Shown: positions 34,158 to 45,368, counted from the stretch's first letter. The stretch: DNA of 64,000 nucleotides from Macrocystis pyrifera (GCA_031763025.1 JASSKH010000003.1:9127078-9191077); one strand, 5' to 3'. Numbers and translations are program-made. The notes: generated by a model not told the origin, from the sequence alone.

Positions 34158-34780
34158 GGGTAATGCTATTTGCGACACCGGTGTCGTAATTTCTTATTTG
34201 CGACACGGTGTCGCAAATAAGCGGCTTATTTGCGACACCGCATCACGTTCGCGGCACATACCTCAGACTGGCCCCGCACCGCCAGTGATGTGTTGACATG
34301 GTGCAGGGCCATCATTTTAGCTATCGCATTGCCGAAACGGGCCAGGACTCGAGGAGATATCTGGCCTCTTGGTCCACCCGCAAAACGTTCAGATCGGTGT
34401 CGCAAATAAGCCTTATTTGCGACACCGCGACGTGGTTGCCGCACACGCTCCGGATCGGCAAAGTGCTATGAGTGGAGTCGCAGCATGGCATAGGCTACCA
34501 TTGCGGCCATCGTGTAGCCAAAACGGGCCAGTACTCGAGGAGATATGGGGTATCTTGGTACAACACCCGCAGAACCTTCTGGCTGTCGCAAATACCGTAT
34601 TGGCGACACCGCGACGTGGTTGCCGCACACGCTCCGGATCAGCGACGTACTACCCGTAGAGTCTCAGCATGGAGTAGGGCTACCATTGAAGCTATCGTGT
34701 AGCCTAAACGGGCCAGTACTCGAGGAGATATAGGATATCCTAGTACACCCAGGCTGATGTCGCAAATAAGCCTTATTTCG
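34158..34780 (+). repeat. Left compound inverted arm
   Basis: Subrepeats share CGGGCCAGNACTCGAGGAGA and TTGCCGCACACGCTCCGGAT. Junctions carry inverted repeats such as 34397-34427, with 15-bp arms around one base. Confidence 0.7.
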
Positions 34781-35586
34781 CGTGTATCCAGAACGAGCCA
34801 TTGCAGTAGTAGATGCTGCTGTGTGTTGTATCCTGGTCATCCTGGTGCACTGTCAGAATAGTCAGACTGGTGTCGTAAAGCCGCATTTGACGACATCGCA
34901 CGGCGTGCGTCGCGCGCGCCCCGTTTAGAGCTCGGACTATACCACTGTACAGTTGTACGGCATGTTTCCACGAGTACATCGATCGTTAGCCACGTCATCG
35001 TGAATCAATGGATTTGAAATTAACTTAGTTATATTGCCGCGCCGTAAGTCGTACGTACTATAATTGAGAGCGCTGGTATCGTTCAAAGCGCCGGGTGCTC
35101 TGTTTACGCGTCTATTAACATGGGTACAAATGAAGGGCACAGAAGTTTGTGCACGCTGCGCTCTGTATAGGGTTTTTGCACTTGTCTTTGGATGCTATCG
35201 AATTAGGTGGGTGTATGTCATCCACAGCAGCATCATAGTACCGCAGTAAAATCGGCGTTCGTTCCGTGCAACCATCAGCACCCACCAATGCGGTTGTTTA
35301 ATTGCCCTTGAACAGCCGTGTAAAAGCGCCTATCCCTCAGGCGTTTACCAACGCCTATCGTCCTGCCGCACAGAACTGAACAAACTTTCGAAACGCTGTG
35401 CACAGTTTGTGTCGGGTTAGTTAAGGCAACGAACACACCCCATAGATGCACAGAGGGCGACCATACGTGCAGCTTGCCTAGCTATCTATGCGTCATGTTC
35501 GTTGTACGCGATCGTTCCGACACATTATCCTGCTTGTTGTTGCACCAACAGCAGTCCACAGTATCCGCACTGCTGTAGTATTGACA

Positions 35587-35610
35587 TATACTATTAATAT
35601 TAATAGTATA
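35587..35610. repeat. Perfect 24-bp AT palindrome
   Basis: Half-site TATACTATTAAT is followed directly by its reverse complement, near the middle of the foldback element. It could extrude a cruciform; no function is assigned. Confidence 0.8.
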
Positions 35611-36179
35611 ACTTAGGGCACATGCGTAGCACGTAGTTTGTAAACGGATTACCGATGTTTATCTCTAACGGTTGTGAAACATACAATAGAAACCTACAGC
35701 GGACTGCATGAGTTCAATGTAAGCGGCAGAGGGGTTAGCCGCCTTGTTCATGGTGACGAAGAAATCGGTATGTGTAACGCGTGTAGAAGGTCGTGGAGTT
35801 CGTATGCTGCTTGGAATGTGTCCTTCGATGCCCTGCAGTATTGTGTAGAGTTCCCACCGTGCTATTGTATGCTTTACACACTGGTGCGCGGGTTGGAGGT
35901 TTTTCCATAAGTTTAGGCAGAATGTTTGCGGAGAGAAGCCCAACCATTATGGATACGCACCAACATGCCGCAACTCCAGCAGATTGTGCGCACTGACGTG
36001 CCCCACTCAAATCATGCGTAGTCTCCTCGTCCAGCTACGCAGTCAATTCCCGAATATTCTGGATGCCCTGGTCGGCGAGGCAGTCTGATGGATTATGTAT
36101 AGTTTTCACACTCCTACAATGTAGCCTATCGTGTTTGTATGTTTACTCTGTTGTATGCAGCACAGCAGCAGTAGTAGAA

Positions 36180-36796
36180 GAGCCACGTTGAATATTCTGA
36201 CCGTGTACTAGGATACTCCATATCTCCTCGAGTACTGGCCCGTTTTGGCTACACGATAGCTTCAATGGTAGCCCTACACCATGCAAAGACTCTAATGGTA
36301 GTGCGTTGCCGACCCGGCGCGTGTGCGGCAACTACGGCGCGGTGTCGCAAATTCGGTATTTGCGACACGCGTGTCGCAAATAAGGCCTATTTGCGCACCA
36401 GCCAGAAGATTCTGCGGGTTGTACCAGGATACCCCATATCTCCTCGAGTACTGGCCCGTTTTGCGGCTACACGATGGCTTTAATGGCAGCCCTACACCAT
36501 GCTGAAACTCTACTGGTAGTGCTTTGCCGATCCGGAGCGTGTGCGGCAACTACGGCGCGGTGTCGCAAATTCGGTATTTGCGACACGCGTGTCGCAAATA
36601 AGGCTTATTTGCGACACCGATCTGAACGTTTTGCGGGTGCACCAGGATGCCAGATATCTCCTCAAGTCCTGACCCGTTTCGTCCATGCGATAGCTTCAAT
36701 GATGGCCCTGCACCATGCCAACACATCACTGGCGGTGCGGAGCCAATCTGAGGTATGTGCCGCGAACGTGATGCGGTGTCGCCAATAGCATCACCC
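36180..36796 (-). repeat. Right compound inverted arm
   Basis: Reverse complement of the left arm, with the same subrepeat order read inward. Palindromic junctions lie at about 36346-36392 and 36561-36618. Confidence 0.7.
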
Positions 36797-36805
36797 AATC
36801 AGGGA

Positions 36806-37300
36806 ATAGTACTAGAAATCGACTTACGCTACCACTGCCACTGAATTCGACAAAGTCGCACCTTGTCGTTCATCTCGGAAACTTCCGAGACGGGGGGCAT
36901 TTCCAGACCAGAACAGCCGAACACCCTCTTGAAAGTGCAGTGGCCCAGGTACCACCTATGTAGTGCCTGCTCGGGGATCCTCTCAGGACGTCGAAGTTGA
37001 TGAATCTGGATCATAGATGACCTTGAGTTTGTTGCGGAGATCGTGCAGCAGCGTATCCGCCACATCGTCAGCGATAACGCGACGGTGACCCTGTTAAAAA
37101 AACGTCAAGCGACACGAGAGAATGCTTGCCATTGCCTCGTCTCCCAGAACACACGATTAATTCTCCTTTGAAAAGCAAGTACAACCCACCTGGATGCGTG
37201 AAATCACCAGGGTCGTATCATAAGATGCCGTCAAAGCTCAGACACGACCCCTATCGTTCTCGAACACCCTTCAACACTTAACTGAATACGCACGCCAGCT
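36806..37300. other. Intergenic, possible minus-strand exon
   Basis: On the minus strand GTTTTTTTAACAG (ending at 37093) resembles a splice acceptor. It is followed by an open frame (to 36829) with no known domain. A GTAAGT sits just after its stop. Support is weak. Confidence 0.25.
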
Positions 37301-37505
37301 GTGCAAGCACAACAGCAGCTCACCTACTTACTTTTTCGGGTGTCAGGTACAGGAGTTGAATATTCCGGAGTAGGTAGTTCACCCACTGAGCCACTGACTG
37401 CTGAGGATGAAGGTTTGGAGGCAGATGGACCACCCCGGCCTCTGCCTACGGTACTCCACATAGTACCGACGCCTTTATGCTCAAGTCCTCCTGCTTGGCT
37501 ATACC
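37301..37505 (+). pseudogene. 5' part of an ORF split by the copia element
   Basis: Sixty-eight codons are open up to the target duplication ATACC (37501-37505). Removing the transposon and one ATACC joins this frame, without a shift, to 45374-45648, giving about 159 codons. A pyrimidine tract ending TTTTTCGGGTGTCAG at 37346 could be a splice acceptor, so the true exon may start at 37347. The domain is unknown. The in-frame join is suggestive of a broken host gene but could be chance. Confidence 0.35.
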
Positions 37506-37792
37506 TGTTCGATGCACTCACTGATATGATAGGCCAAGCCTGAGTCAGTTCATAGAAGCCCCTCCAGGGCATATATATTATCGCTTAGAATACACAAGAC
37601 AAGGAAGAAAGGGGGGGAGAACATGAAGTACACACGCAAGAAGTAGAACAAGAAGAAGAAATGAGAAAGCGGCGGACAAGATACGTCCCCACCCGCTGAC
37701 CGTTCCACACAGAACACGCAGATTTTCTGTGTGGAACTCCCAAATACCGTTACACATGAATCCGTACACCAAGTACGTGAGCACTCCGAACA
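37506..37792 (-). repeat. 3' LTR of the copia element
   Basis: This 287-bp partner of 45078-45368 is preceded on the minus strand by the purine-rich GAGATCAGAGGGGC (37793-37806), a plausible polypurine tract. Confidence 0.9.
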
Positions 37793-37806
37793 GCCCCTCT
37801 GATCTC

Positions 37807-38857
37807 TACTTGGTGAATGGGATAACCAAACATCGCTCACGATAAAGTACCATGCCATGATGATAAACCACGATCATCCAAAGTCCAAATCCAAGGTATT
37901 GTACTCAAATATTGATAAGTATATGTCAAGACCACCAATGCCTCAAATCAGAATATCGCGAACACAAATATCAAAGTCTCAAATCTCACAAAGAAAGAAA
38001 CTTAATCTTCATATCTCAGAAAATAGTACCACAAGAACAGCTGCTCAAAACCCGAAAAATGATAAATCGGAGAAAAACAAAAATCAACTCCTCAAATTTC
38101 GACTGTGCAGAAAGATCAAGCCCGCCAAGCCCAGAAAAGCCCACAAAGCAACTCCTCAAAATCTCAGAAAACAATCAATCGAATCCTTGCACCATTTATA
38201 TAGTACTGCAGTCCCTTTTTGGGTTAGGCTCTCCATCTCAATCAAACACCAATCCGATATAGCCTCTCTACAGGGGACACACTAAATCCAGTCAAATGGC
38301 AACGAAAGCCCCGACTTTCGTCTCTGAAACAACGCCCCAGTTTAGTGCGGTCGACTTAGTATACTACAGATTTCAATTCCGCATTACGTACGTAGATACG
38401 TATTCAGTATAATAATGTTATATAGTAGTTCCAAATATTTCAGCTTTCCTGCTACGTACAGCAGTCTTCCAGCCCCAACGGAACGGGATAAAAAGCATCA
38501 CTCATGAATCACGATCGACTCCTCAACTCAAACCAGAATGGTACATAGTGGCATGTCGGATTCACTCCCTCGTCCCCACAAGAAAAATTAAATAACAAAT
38601 CATAGGACCGCATGAAGTCAGAGCTTCAAACCCCAAAACAATTGAAGAATAGTGACAAAAATAATTATCAGAGTGTCAAATCACCCCCAAAAAACAATTA
38701 ACTCTTCAGATCTCAGCAATAAATTATCATGACCTCCAAGCTCAATAAAATCCATAAACTATCTTCCCAAATCTCATGAAATTTGTGATAATTTCCTCGA
38801 ATTCCCTCAAATCACAGGAAGATACAAAAATCGGCCGGGTCAGACATAAAAATCGAC
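37807..38857. other. Non-coding 3' region of copia element
   Basis: A/T-rich sequence with many CTCAAAT and ATCTCA-type words lies between RNase H and the 3' LTR. The plus frame 37857-38285 (142 codons) is Lys/Ser-rich and looks like composition only. Confidence 0.5.
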
Positions 38858-39640
38858 TCACAAACAAAACAAAACAAAACAAACAAACAAATATATACTC
38901 ATGTTCATGATGAAGTTCCTGTGGAAACGGAAAGCGTCTTTCGGAAGGGGTTTCGTCAAGAAGTCGGCATGTTCGTATTCCGGCCTCATATGCGTGATTT
39001 CAAACTCTCCCTTTTCGACAAGTTCTCGGAGGAAGTGGTGGCGGACATCTATGTGCTTCGAGTTAGAGTTCGTCACAGGGTTGACCGCTATTTGGATCAC
39101 ACCCTTGTTGTCCTCAAAAACCTGGATGCACGGATCCCCAAAATCAGGCAACAGGAAACGCCACACTGACCGTAGAAAAAGAGCCTCCTTGAAACCCTCT
39201 GCCATCGCAACGTCCTCTGCTTCACTCGTGGAGAGTGTGGAAGTCTTCTGCGTCCTAGAAATCCATTGAATGGCCGCACCCCCACACATCACGGCTGCAC
39301 CCGAGACAGACTTCCTCCTAGTGTCTCGGGGGGTATAGGCTGCGTCTGCATAAACCACCAACTCTAATCCACTGCCCCTCTGGAAAGTAATACCGTAGCT
39401 ACTTGTCACCTTCAGATACTCCAAAATCCCTCTCGCAGCCAACCAGTGTTTGAGTTTGGGGGCATGCATATACCTCGCGACCGCCCTTACGGCATTTGAG
39501 ATATCAGGTCTCGTCTGGTTAGAAAGCCACAACAAACTGCCTACTAGTTCACGATACGGCCAGTCACCAGTGGGCTCCTCCTCGTCAAACACCTCCAGGA
39601 AAATATCAGGCGAAAGTGGGGTGTCCCTACCAGCTGTCAC
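38858..39640 (-). pseudogene. Copia RNase H / connection domain
   Basis: The open 260-codon frame begins within the RT-RNase H connection (YRELVGSLLWLSNQTRPDIS). It contains the Ty1-type RNase H with VVYADAAYTP, RKSVSGAAVMCGGAAIQW and STLSTSEAEDVAMAEG, then FEDNKGVIQIA and KHIDVRHHFLRE. The acidic residues (Asp, Glu, Asp) expected for catalysis are visible. It ends with a hydrophobic stretch not typical of the family. It is separated from RT by frameshifts, so it is listed as part of a dead polyprotein. Confidence 0.85.
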
Positions 39641-39774
39641 GCCAAATTGCTTGACCGTCTTCTCCGCGAAAGATTTCTGCGAAATTGTCAGTAAACCCGC
39701 GACCTTGTCTCTGGAATAGTGGCAACCGGCATACCATCGCAGCTCACCAAGGTTATTGATGGGGACTACGCGGT

Positions 39775-40500
39775 TCAGGTCCTTGCAAAAACGGTCACAT
39801 CTCTCCTTACGGACCTACCGCAAAAATGTCGTCGACGTGAACCACAGCAATGATGGAAACAGACCCCGCCTCGATTAATCGAAAACACACACGGATCTGC
39901 GAGGCTCTGTTCAAAGCTAAGACTCTTCAGGCGGGTGACCAAGTGTCTATGCCAGGATCTCGACGCCTGTTTCAAGCCGTATAGGCTACGATTCAAGCGC
40001 ATTATTTTACCGCTCAGATCGCCACAGCCCTGTGGCATCCGCATCAAAACGAGTTCCTGTAGTGCGGCCTGGACAAACGCTTGTTGTACATCGAAATGGC
40101 ATAAATCTAACTGTAACTCGCAGGCTATCGCAGCCATCATACGGATACATGACGCGGCAGGGGCGGGGGCAAAAGTCTCATAGTAATCAACTCCGGGGCG
40201 TTGGCTAGATTCTCTCGCCACTAGTCGCGCTTTCGCCTTCATTACCTTACCATGCTCACCTGCCTTCCAAGTGAACACCCATTTGGCCGATACCACGTTC
40301 CCTCCCTTTTGTTACTAAGCATCCCCGAAAGTCCCAGCTCCCTCGAGTCCGGCAATCTCCGTCTCCATTGCATGGGACCAGTTCGCATGGTATGGCGAGA
40401 GCATCGCTCCCTGGTAGGTCGCGGGTTCCGAAAGTTGTCCCGCGTCACATGTTGGCAGAGCAGGGGCTGGTTGGTTGGGCGGGCGCTGGTTGAAAAGTGC
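39775..40500 (-). pseudogene. Copia reverse transcriptase, frameshifted
   Basis: The RVT_2-type domain starts in the frame ending at 40315 (NWSHAMETEIAGLEGAGTF). It continues in 40296-39775 with KWVFTWKAGEHGKVMKAKAR, RPGVDYYETFAPAP and DVQQAFVQAALQE, then LNRSLYGLKQASRSWHRHL. The catalytic box appears one frame over (VVHVDDIFAVG, about 39825-39855), showing a second shift. The protein would copy element RNA into cDNA. Confidence 0.85.
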
Positions 40501-40777
40501 GTGGTCAGCTGGCTGCGATGTACCAGTAGACGCCTGGTGGTACGCCCTCGTCCTTGCGCGCGTCCGCCCCGGTTGGAGAAGCTCGTTGTCCGGGGGACCC
40601 TCGTCGTCCTCGATCTGAGGGTTCTCGGCCCCCGGTGGGGATGACGGTGACATCACCCCCGGCGGCGGCGGCATCTCCGGTGGCGCCGGCATCATCACCG
40701 GCGGCATCCCCACTTGAAGCGGCGCCGTCGTCATCGCCCGTGTCCTAGCGCGCGTCCGCCCCAGTTGAAAGCGATCG

Positions 40778-42160
40778 CTATCCCGGGGGCCCTCGTCGTC
40801 CTCGACGTCGTGGTTTTCGGCCCCCGGTGGGGATGACGGTGACGTCACCCCCGGCGGCGGCGGCACCCCCGACATCGCGCGTCGACGGTGGCGGCACCTC
40901 CGGTGGCGCTGGCGTCATCGCTGGCGTCGGCGGTACCGCCGGTGGTGCCAGTGACATCATCGGTGGTATCCCCGGTGACACAGTCGCCAGCTCCGGTGGT
41001 AAATACCTGATGTGCAGATCGGCCTCCCACGGCTCCGCCACGGAGTCCTTCCTCGCCTGAGGCGCAGCCTCGATGATCGGCTTGCGCTCCACCTCCCAGG
41101 TGACGTCCCGCGAGTTGCTCGTACGCCCGCATGCCATGACCACCTTGACGCAGTCGCGCGGATGGTTTCTCCCCCTGTTGAGGTAAAAACACCGTTCGGC
41201 CTTGGGGTCAGACTTGTGGGTGCGGTGGATACGGTGGGATCCGGGCTGCATGAAAGCGAGTGTGTTGGGCGGCGGCAGTGTCCCAAAAAATGACTCGTGC
41301 GGCGACTTGAAATGGGCGTTCACCGACGTCGCCGTGGTGTTCAGGCAGTCGTTCATGTAGATGACTGCTTCCACCCAGTAGCGGTCCAGGTTCGGGAGCT
41401 GCCCAGGGAACAGCCGGGGGGCCTCAAGGCAAGCGGCCATACCGCCTTCCTGGATGAGGCCGAGTCCACGTTCGACCACGCCGTTGTGTTTCGGTCCGTC
41501 GACCCCGGTGTGCTCGTGTCGGATTTTCTCATTGGCGCATAAGTTCGCGAAGAGTGCGTTGACGAACTCTGTGCCGTTGTCCGTCCGGAAACACTCGACG
41601 GCTCCGCCGACGTCAGCCAGGATTTTTCGGGTCGCCGCGGTCACGTCGGTGGCGCTCTTGCTCTTGAGGGGGTACAGCCATCCCATGCGTGTCGCGTCAT
41701 CCTTGAACTGGATGAGGTACAGAGCCCCCCCAGCAGACGCGATATTCCTGGGGCCGGCAAGGTCAACAAAAACGCGCTACAGGGGGAGTGCCTTCCGAGA
41801 CGATGTAGTCGTAGGTATAGACACACGCCTGCCTTTCGCCTGCACACATCTACTGCAAGTGACCAGAGTACCAGTGAGCTTGACGCCTTGCTGTTTGGCC
41901 GTCTCGCGCAAAAGGCCCTCGTGGGCGTGGGCGTTGCACACGTGAAAGACGTTAACATCCACCTCCTTGAAACGTCTAATGCCGGGGACGAGCACGGCAG
42001 CAGCAATCGCCGGGCGGAACGCGGGGGGGTGCGGGGGAAGGCATTCTTCCGGGGGATTAGCTGACGATGGCGCTGGCTCACTACGTTCCGGCACTGTCGC
42101 AGGGTGTGTGTGAGGGGTTGCTACCGCTATCGTTGGTTCTATCGCTACCGGGGGGTCTAC
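40778..42160 (-). pseudogene. Copia integrase, frameshifted
   Basis: The N-terminal zinc-binding HHCC region is recognisable at about 41830-41950 (VNVFHVCNAHAHEG and VTCSRCVQAK). The catalytic core has the first Asp region in another frame near 41700-41780, then FRTDNGTEFVN and HNGVVERGLG for the second Asp and Glu of the D,D-35-E triad (41686-41400). A Pro-rich tail follows, with repeated PPGAEN and RTRARTRA. The shift between HHCC and core breaks the frame. Integrase inserts element DNA and makes the 5-bp duplication seen at the ends. Confidence 0.8.
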
Positions 42161-42388
42161 CGCTACCATCACCCCTGGCGACAGCGGCATAGCAGATATT
42201 CCCGGCGTCCTCACCGGTTGTAACGTCACAGGCACCGGCGCATGGGGGGGAGGGGGGGGGGGGTTGCAAAACCGTTGTACCATCCATCGCTACCGGCGGG
42301 CCTACCGCTACCATCACCCCCAGCGACAGCGGCATGGCAGATACTCCCGGCGTCCTCACCGGGTGTACCGTCATAGGCACCGGTGCAT

Positions 42389-42433
<45 letters not shown>

Positions 42434-42493
42434 GCAACAAGGCCATCAAAGCTAGTGTACCCTGTACGGGGGGGGGGGGGGGGGGGGGGGGGG
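42160..42493. repeat. Two tandem units with giant poly-G tracts
   Basis: Two units of about 120-160 bp share TCACCCC(T/A)GCGACAGC and CCCGGCGTCCTCACCGG. They carry homopolymers of 43 G (42389-42431) and 26 G (42468-42493), plus G7AG12 at 42244-42263. On the coding (minus) strand they give Pro runs in the linker between protease and integrase. Such tracts can form G-quadruplexes and slip in length; sequencing error in the exact count is likely. Confidence 0.8.
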
Positions 42494-43577
42494 ACGCGTG
42501 GCGTTCAGCCTGGATCCGGCTCGGTCTTTGGGGAAAAACAAGCGGCCACCCATTAGGTGGGCACTAGCAGCATCTAGAGTGATCGCCTCTTTGGCCTGGA
42601 CAGTGTGCAGCGAAAGCAAGTTTACCTTCAAGCTAGGGATAAAAGAGACACTCTCTAAGGTTACTCGTACGTCTTCCGTGCTATGAAAAGTCAAATCCAC
42701 GCTGCCTACGTACTCCACTGCTAATTCTGTTCCGTCACCAATAAATATTTTGGCGTTCTCAGGGGAGGGGGGGCGCTTGTTTTACAAGTGATCCGGGTTC
42801 GGGGTCATGTGCGTTGTCGCCCCGTTGTCCGCAATCCAACTCTCTATCCCCCTTCCCAAAACATCGTACTGACCGACCAAAGCAGACTGTGTTGTGAGTA
42901 GATGTGATGGCTCTTCAGGAACCAAGTAGTGCTGCGGTGGCTGCTGGCACTGCTGTGCCTGCTGCGCCTGCTGCGCCTGCTGGGCCTGCTGGGCCTGCTG
43001 CGCCTGTTGCGCCTGCTGGGCCTGCTGCGCCTGTTGAGCCTGCTGCTGTGAATGTTGGTAGTACTGCTGCTGCTCACGTTGGTAGTACTGCTGTTGCTCA
43101 CGTTGGTACTGCGGTAGTTGCTGAAGATATGGCTGCTGTTGTGGCTCGTGGTACTGTGACTGCTGTTGGAGCTGCTGCTGTTGGTACTGTGATTGGTACT
43201 ATGATAGCTGGTGCGACTGTTGCTGTGGCTGGTACTGTGGCTGCTGTTGGTACTGCGGCTGCTGCTGCGGAATGGGGTCTAGGGGGGGGAGGAGCGGTGT
43301 TGTAGACTGGGCGGTATTCGCCGCGAAGTGGCTCTGGTAAACTTCACGAGGTGGATTCGGGTCATCTACCAACGTCACAATAGCGCGGCAGTTCGCAACA
43401 AAATGGCCTATCCGGCCGCACCTGTAACATCTTGGGCGGGGGTCAGCGGCGTGGATTCCCGACTCGGTGCCTTGCGGCCGACGTGGGTTAGGGGGGGGGG
43501 GGGTACCGGACGGCGTCGTACATTCGGTCGGTACCTGGTGGGTGTCCTCCGGGTCCGATGAAACGTGCGTCGCGTAC
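42452..43577 (-). pseudogene. Copia zinc knuckle, poly-Gln linker, protease
   Basis: One frame contains the CCHC knuckle CYRCGRIGHFVANC (about 43400-43440) and a long Gln/Ala-Gln tract (43260-42925). It then has the aspartic-protease-like motif WIADNGATTHMTP (about 42800-42840) and the pre-integrase segment VSFIPSLKVNLLSLHTV. It carries an in-frame TAG at 43199 inside the Gln tract (one change from CAG) and TAA near 42790. The protease motif has Asn where families usually have Ser or Thr (D-S/T-G-A), so activity is doubtful even without the stops. Confidence 0.75.
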
Positions 43578-44978
43578 CTACGGCCACGACTGGTTCCCAC
43601 CTCTGCCGCGGCCGGCGTATGGCGGCCACGGTTGATGTCCACCACCGCCACTGGCGTGCGAATCCTGCCTCTGCTGATTTTTCTTCGGCTTCCCGTTCTT
43701 GTTCCCCGAACGGGTTCCTCCCCAGTCCTGGCCTGACCATCCTTGACCATGCTGGTGTTGCTGTTGGTGTTGACGCGGTGGCTGATGTTGATTGTGTGGT
43801 TGCTGCTGTTGCTGCTGTTGCTGCTGTTGCTGCCCCCAGTGCCCAGTGGCGCCACCACTCGCCGTGCCACCTCTGCCGCCCGTGTAGTGGCCAGGGCTGG
43901 GACCGGGGAAACTCCCCTGTCCACCTGCTTCACCTCCGCCTGTGGCTATCAAGACCTGTGCTGAGCCATCGATCATTTTCCTCTTACTCGCTTCCAACTC
44001 CCGGTACGTTACGCGAACCCGGTCCTCGATCATGTTGAGGGTCAAGTTCTGGGCGTATTGCAGGATTTTCTTGTCCACCTCGTATTCGGACGTCAGGCAT
44101 TGCAGTAGGTGGAGGTTGGCTTCCTGATCCGTTTTCGGGATCCCTACTTCGGAGAGCTTTTCTCGGATGATGCTTATCCTCTCGAAATAAAGGGTGGGAT
44201 CCTCCCCCTCTTTCATATGGGCATTGATGCATTCTCTCTGGTATGCCTGCTTGTCGAGGTCGTCGCTTGGGACGTAGTGCCGACGTACCTCGGCCATCGC
44301 AAGACTAGGGCTGCCTATGTCATAGGTCTTGTATAACAGAGACGAATTAGTCAGTGCGTTGGTGATACCCTCGTATGCCCTGCGAGCAGCGGCTACCCTT
44401 GCCGTTCCGAAACGGTAATCGAGGTCTTGTTGACTCCTTCTATTTGGGCCCTGCAAGACTATCGGGTCGCTAATTTCCTTCAAAACATCGTCGCAGGTGT
44501 TAGTAACAGCCCATGATATAAATTGCTTCGACCATTTAAAATAATTCCCCTCCTCACTGCCGTCAAGTTTCGGTGAAGGCTTACCATGTGGCTCCGGTGG
44601 GCGCATTCCTCCTCCAGCCCCCTGCTGTAGCCTCTCCATCCTCGTTCGTTCCTCCTCTCTGATCTCCAGCCGGAGTGACATCTCGGCCATCTCTCGTTTC
44701 AGGCGGGCGATCTCATCATCGCGGCCTGCGGCTCCGTCCTCCCGCGAAGCCTCGTTCCTCCTACTCGTTTCTGCTCCGGCCTCTGGCGGAGCAGTTCCGC
44801 CCTCTGGCGGAACAGGGTTTCGCGCTCCTGCGATACTAGCCATTTCCGCGGCCTCTGCCGCGGCGTTGCTGACTGCCTCTGCTGCCGCTGAAATCGCCAC
44901 TCCTGTAGCTCTCCTGGCTCTGTCGACCTTGTTGTCGCCAGTGCCTCTGCTCGGTTGAGGTCCCTCTGGCCTCTGCAT
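43578..44978 (-). CDS. Copia gag polyprotein
   Basis: This 466-aa frame encodes the capsid precursor that packages element RNA into virus-like particles. The frame is open back to 45059, but the first ATG is at 44978 (MQRPEGPQPS). The N-terminal third is Ala/Glu-rich with a predicted coiled coil (DEIARLKREMAEMSLRLEI). The middle is the copia-type gag domain (UBN2 family), with YFKWSKQFISWAV, YEGITNAL and QAYQRECINAHMKEGE. The tail is Gln/Gly-rich. The frame stops before the zinc knuckle, which lies in an overlapping frame (43933-43199), so gag and knuckle are separated by a mutational or programmed shift. Confidence 0.85.
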   Translation of the reverse strand: MQRPEGPQPSRGTGDNKVDRARRATGVAISAAAEAVSNAAAEAAEMASIAGARNPVPPEGGTAPPEAGAETSRRNEASREDGAAGRDDEIARLKREMAEMSLRLEIREEERTRMERLQQGAGGGMRPPEPHGKPSPKLDGSEEGNYFKWSKQFISWAVTNTCDDVLKEISDPIVLQGPNRRSQQDLDYRFGTARVAAARRAYEGITNALTNSSLLYKTYDIGSPSLAMAEVRRHYVPSDDLDKQAYQRECINAHMKEGEDPTLYFERISIIREKLSEVGIPKTDQEANLHLLQCLTSEYEVDKKILQYAQNLTLNMIEDRVRVTYRELEASKRKMIDGSAQVLIATGGGEAGGQGSFPGPSPGHYTGGRGGTASGGATGHWGQQQQQQQQQQQPHNQHQPPRQHQQQHQHGQGWSGQDWGGTRSGNKNGKPKKNQQRQDSHASGGGGHQPWPPYAGRGRGGNQSWP

Positions 44979-45077
44979 CCGAAAAACTGAAAATCTCTCG
45001 CTCGTCCTCGAACGGGGAGTTGCTCTCCCGGCGTAGCCCCAACCAGCAAGTGCGTCCAATTGGAACAGACGCTAGCG

Positions 45078-45368
45078 TGTTCGATGCACTCACTGATATG
45101 ATAGGCCAAGCCTGAGTCAGTTCATAGAAGCCCCTCCAGGGCATATGTATTATCGCTTAGAATACACAAGACAAGGAAGAAAGGGGGGGAGAACATGAAG
45201 TACACACACAACAAGAAGTAGAACAAGAAGAAGAAGTGAGAAAGTGGCGGACAAGATACGTCCCAACCCGCTGACCGTTCCACACAGAAACACGCATATT
45301 TCCTGTGTGGAACTCCCAAACACCGTTACGCATGAATCCGTACACCAAGTACGTGAGCACTCCGAACA
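45078..45368 (-). repeat. 5' LTR of the copia element
   Basis: This 291-bp TG...CA repeat is followed on the minus strand by CGCTAGCGTCTGTTCC. I do not see a standard TGG-initial primer site there, so priming may use an internal tRNA region, as in some copia elements. Confidence 0.9.

Larger units (their letters stand above)
34158..36796. mobile_element. Foldback / Mutator-like element
   Basis: About 620 bp at the left (34158-34780) is repeated in inverted orientation at the right (36180-36796). Outer ends are GGGTAATGCTATTTGCGACACC-like and GGGTGATGCTATTGGCGACACC-like. Each arm contains about three subrepeats of 170-200 bp with ACTCGAGGAGATAT and CGGCAAC, separated by small palindromes of GGTGTCGCAAATAAG. 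The 9-bp flanks AATCAAATA (34149-34157) and AATCAGGGA (36797-36805) agree at 6 of 9 positions, as in a decayed Mutator-type duplication. The 1.4-kb centre codes for nothing recognisable, so it is non-autonomous. Confidence 0.7.
37506..45368 (-). mobile_element. Complete Ty1/copia retrotransposon (mutated)
   Basis: LTRs at 37506-37792 and 45078-45368 both begin TGTTCGATGCACTCAC and end CTCCGAACA. The element is flanked by a perfect 5-bp duplication ATACC (37501-37505 and 45369-45373). The minus-strand order is gag, zinc knuckle, protease, integrase, RT, RNase H; integrase before RT defines copia. Several frameshifts and at least two in-frame stops make it non-autonomous now. LTRs differ at roughly a dozen positions of 290. 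A 1.06-kb A/T-rich non-coding stretch lies between RNase H and the 3' LTR. Confidence 0.95.

Noticed and set aside
42904-43305. Ala/Val-rich plus-strand ORF (133 codons)
   Set aside because: Antisense of the copia poly-Gln linker (GCTG repeats).
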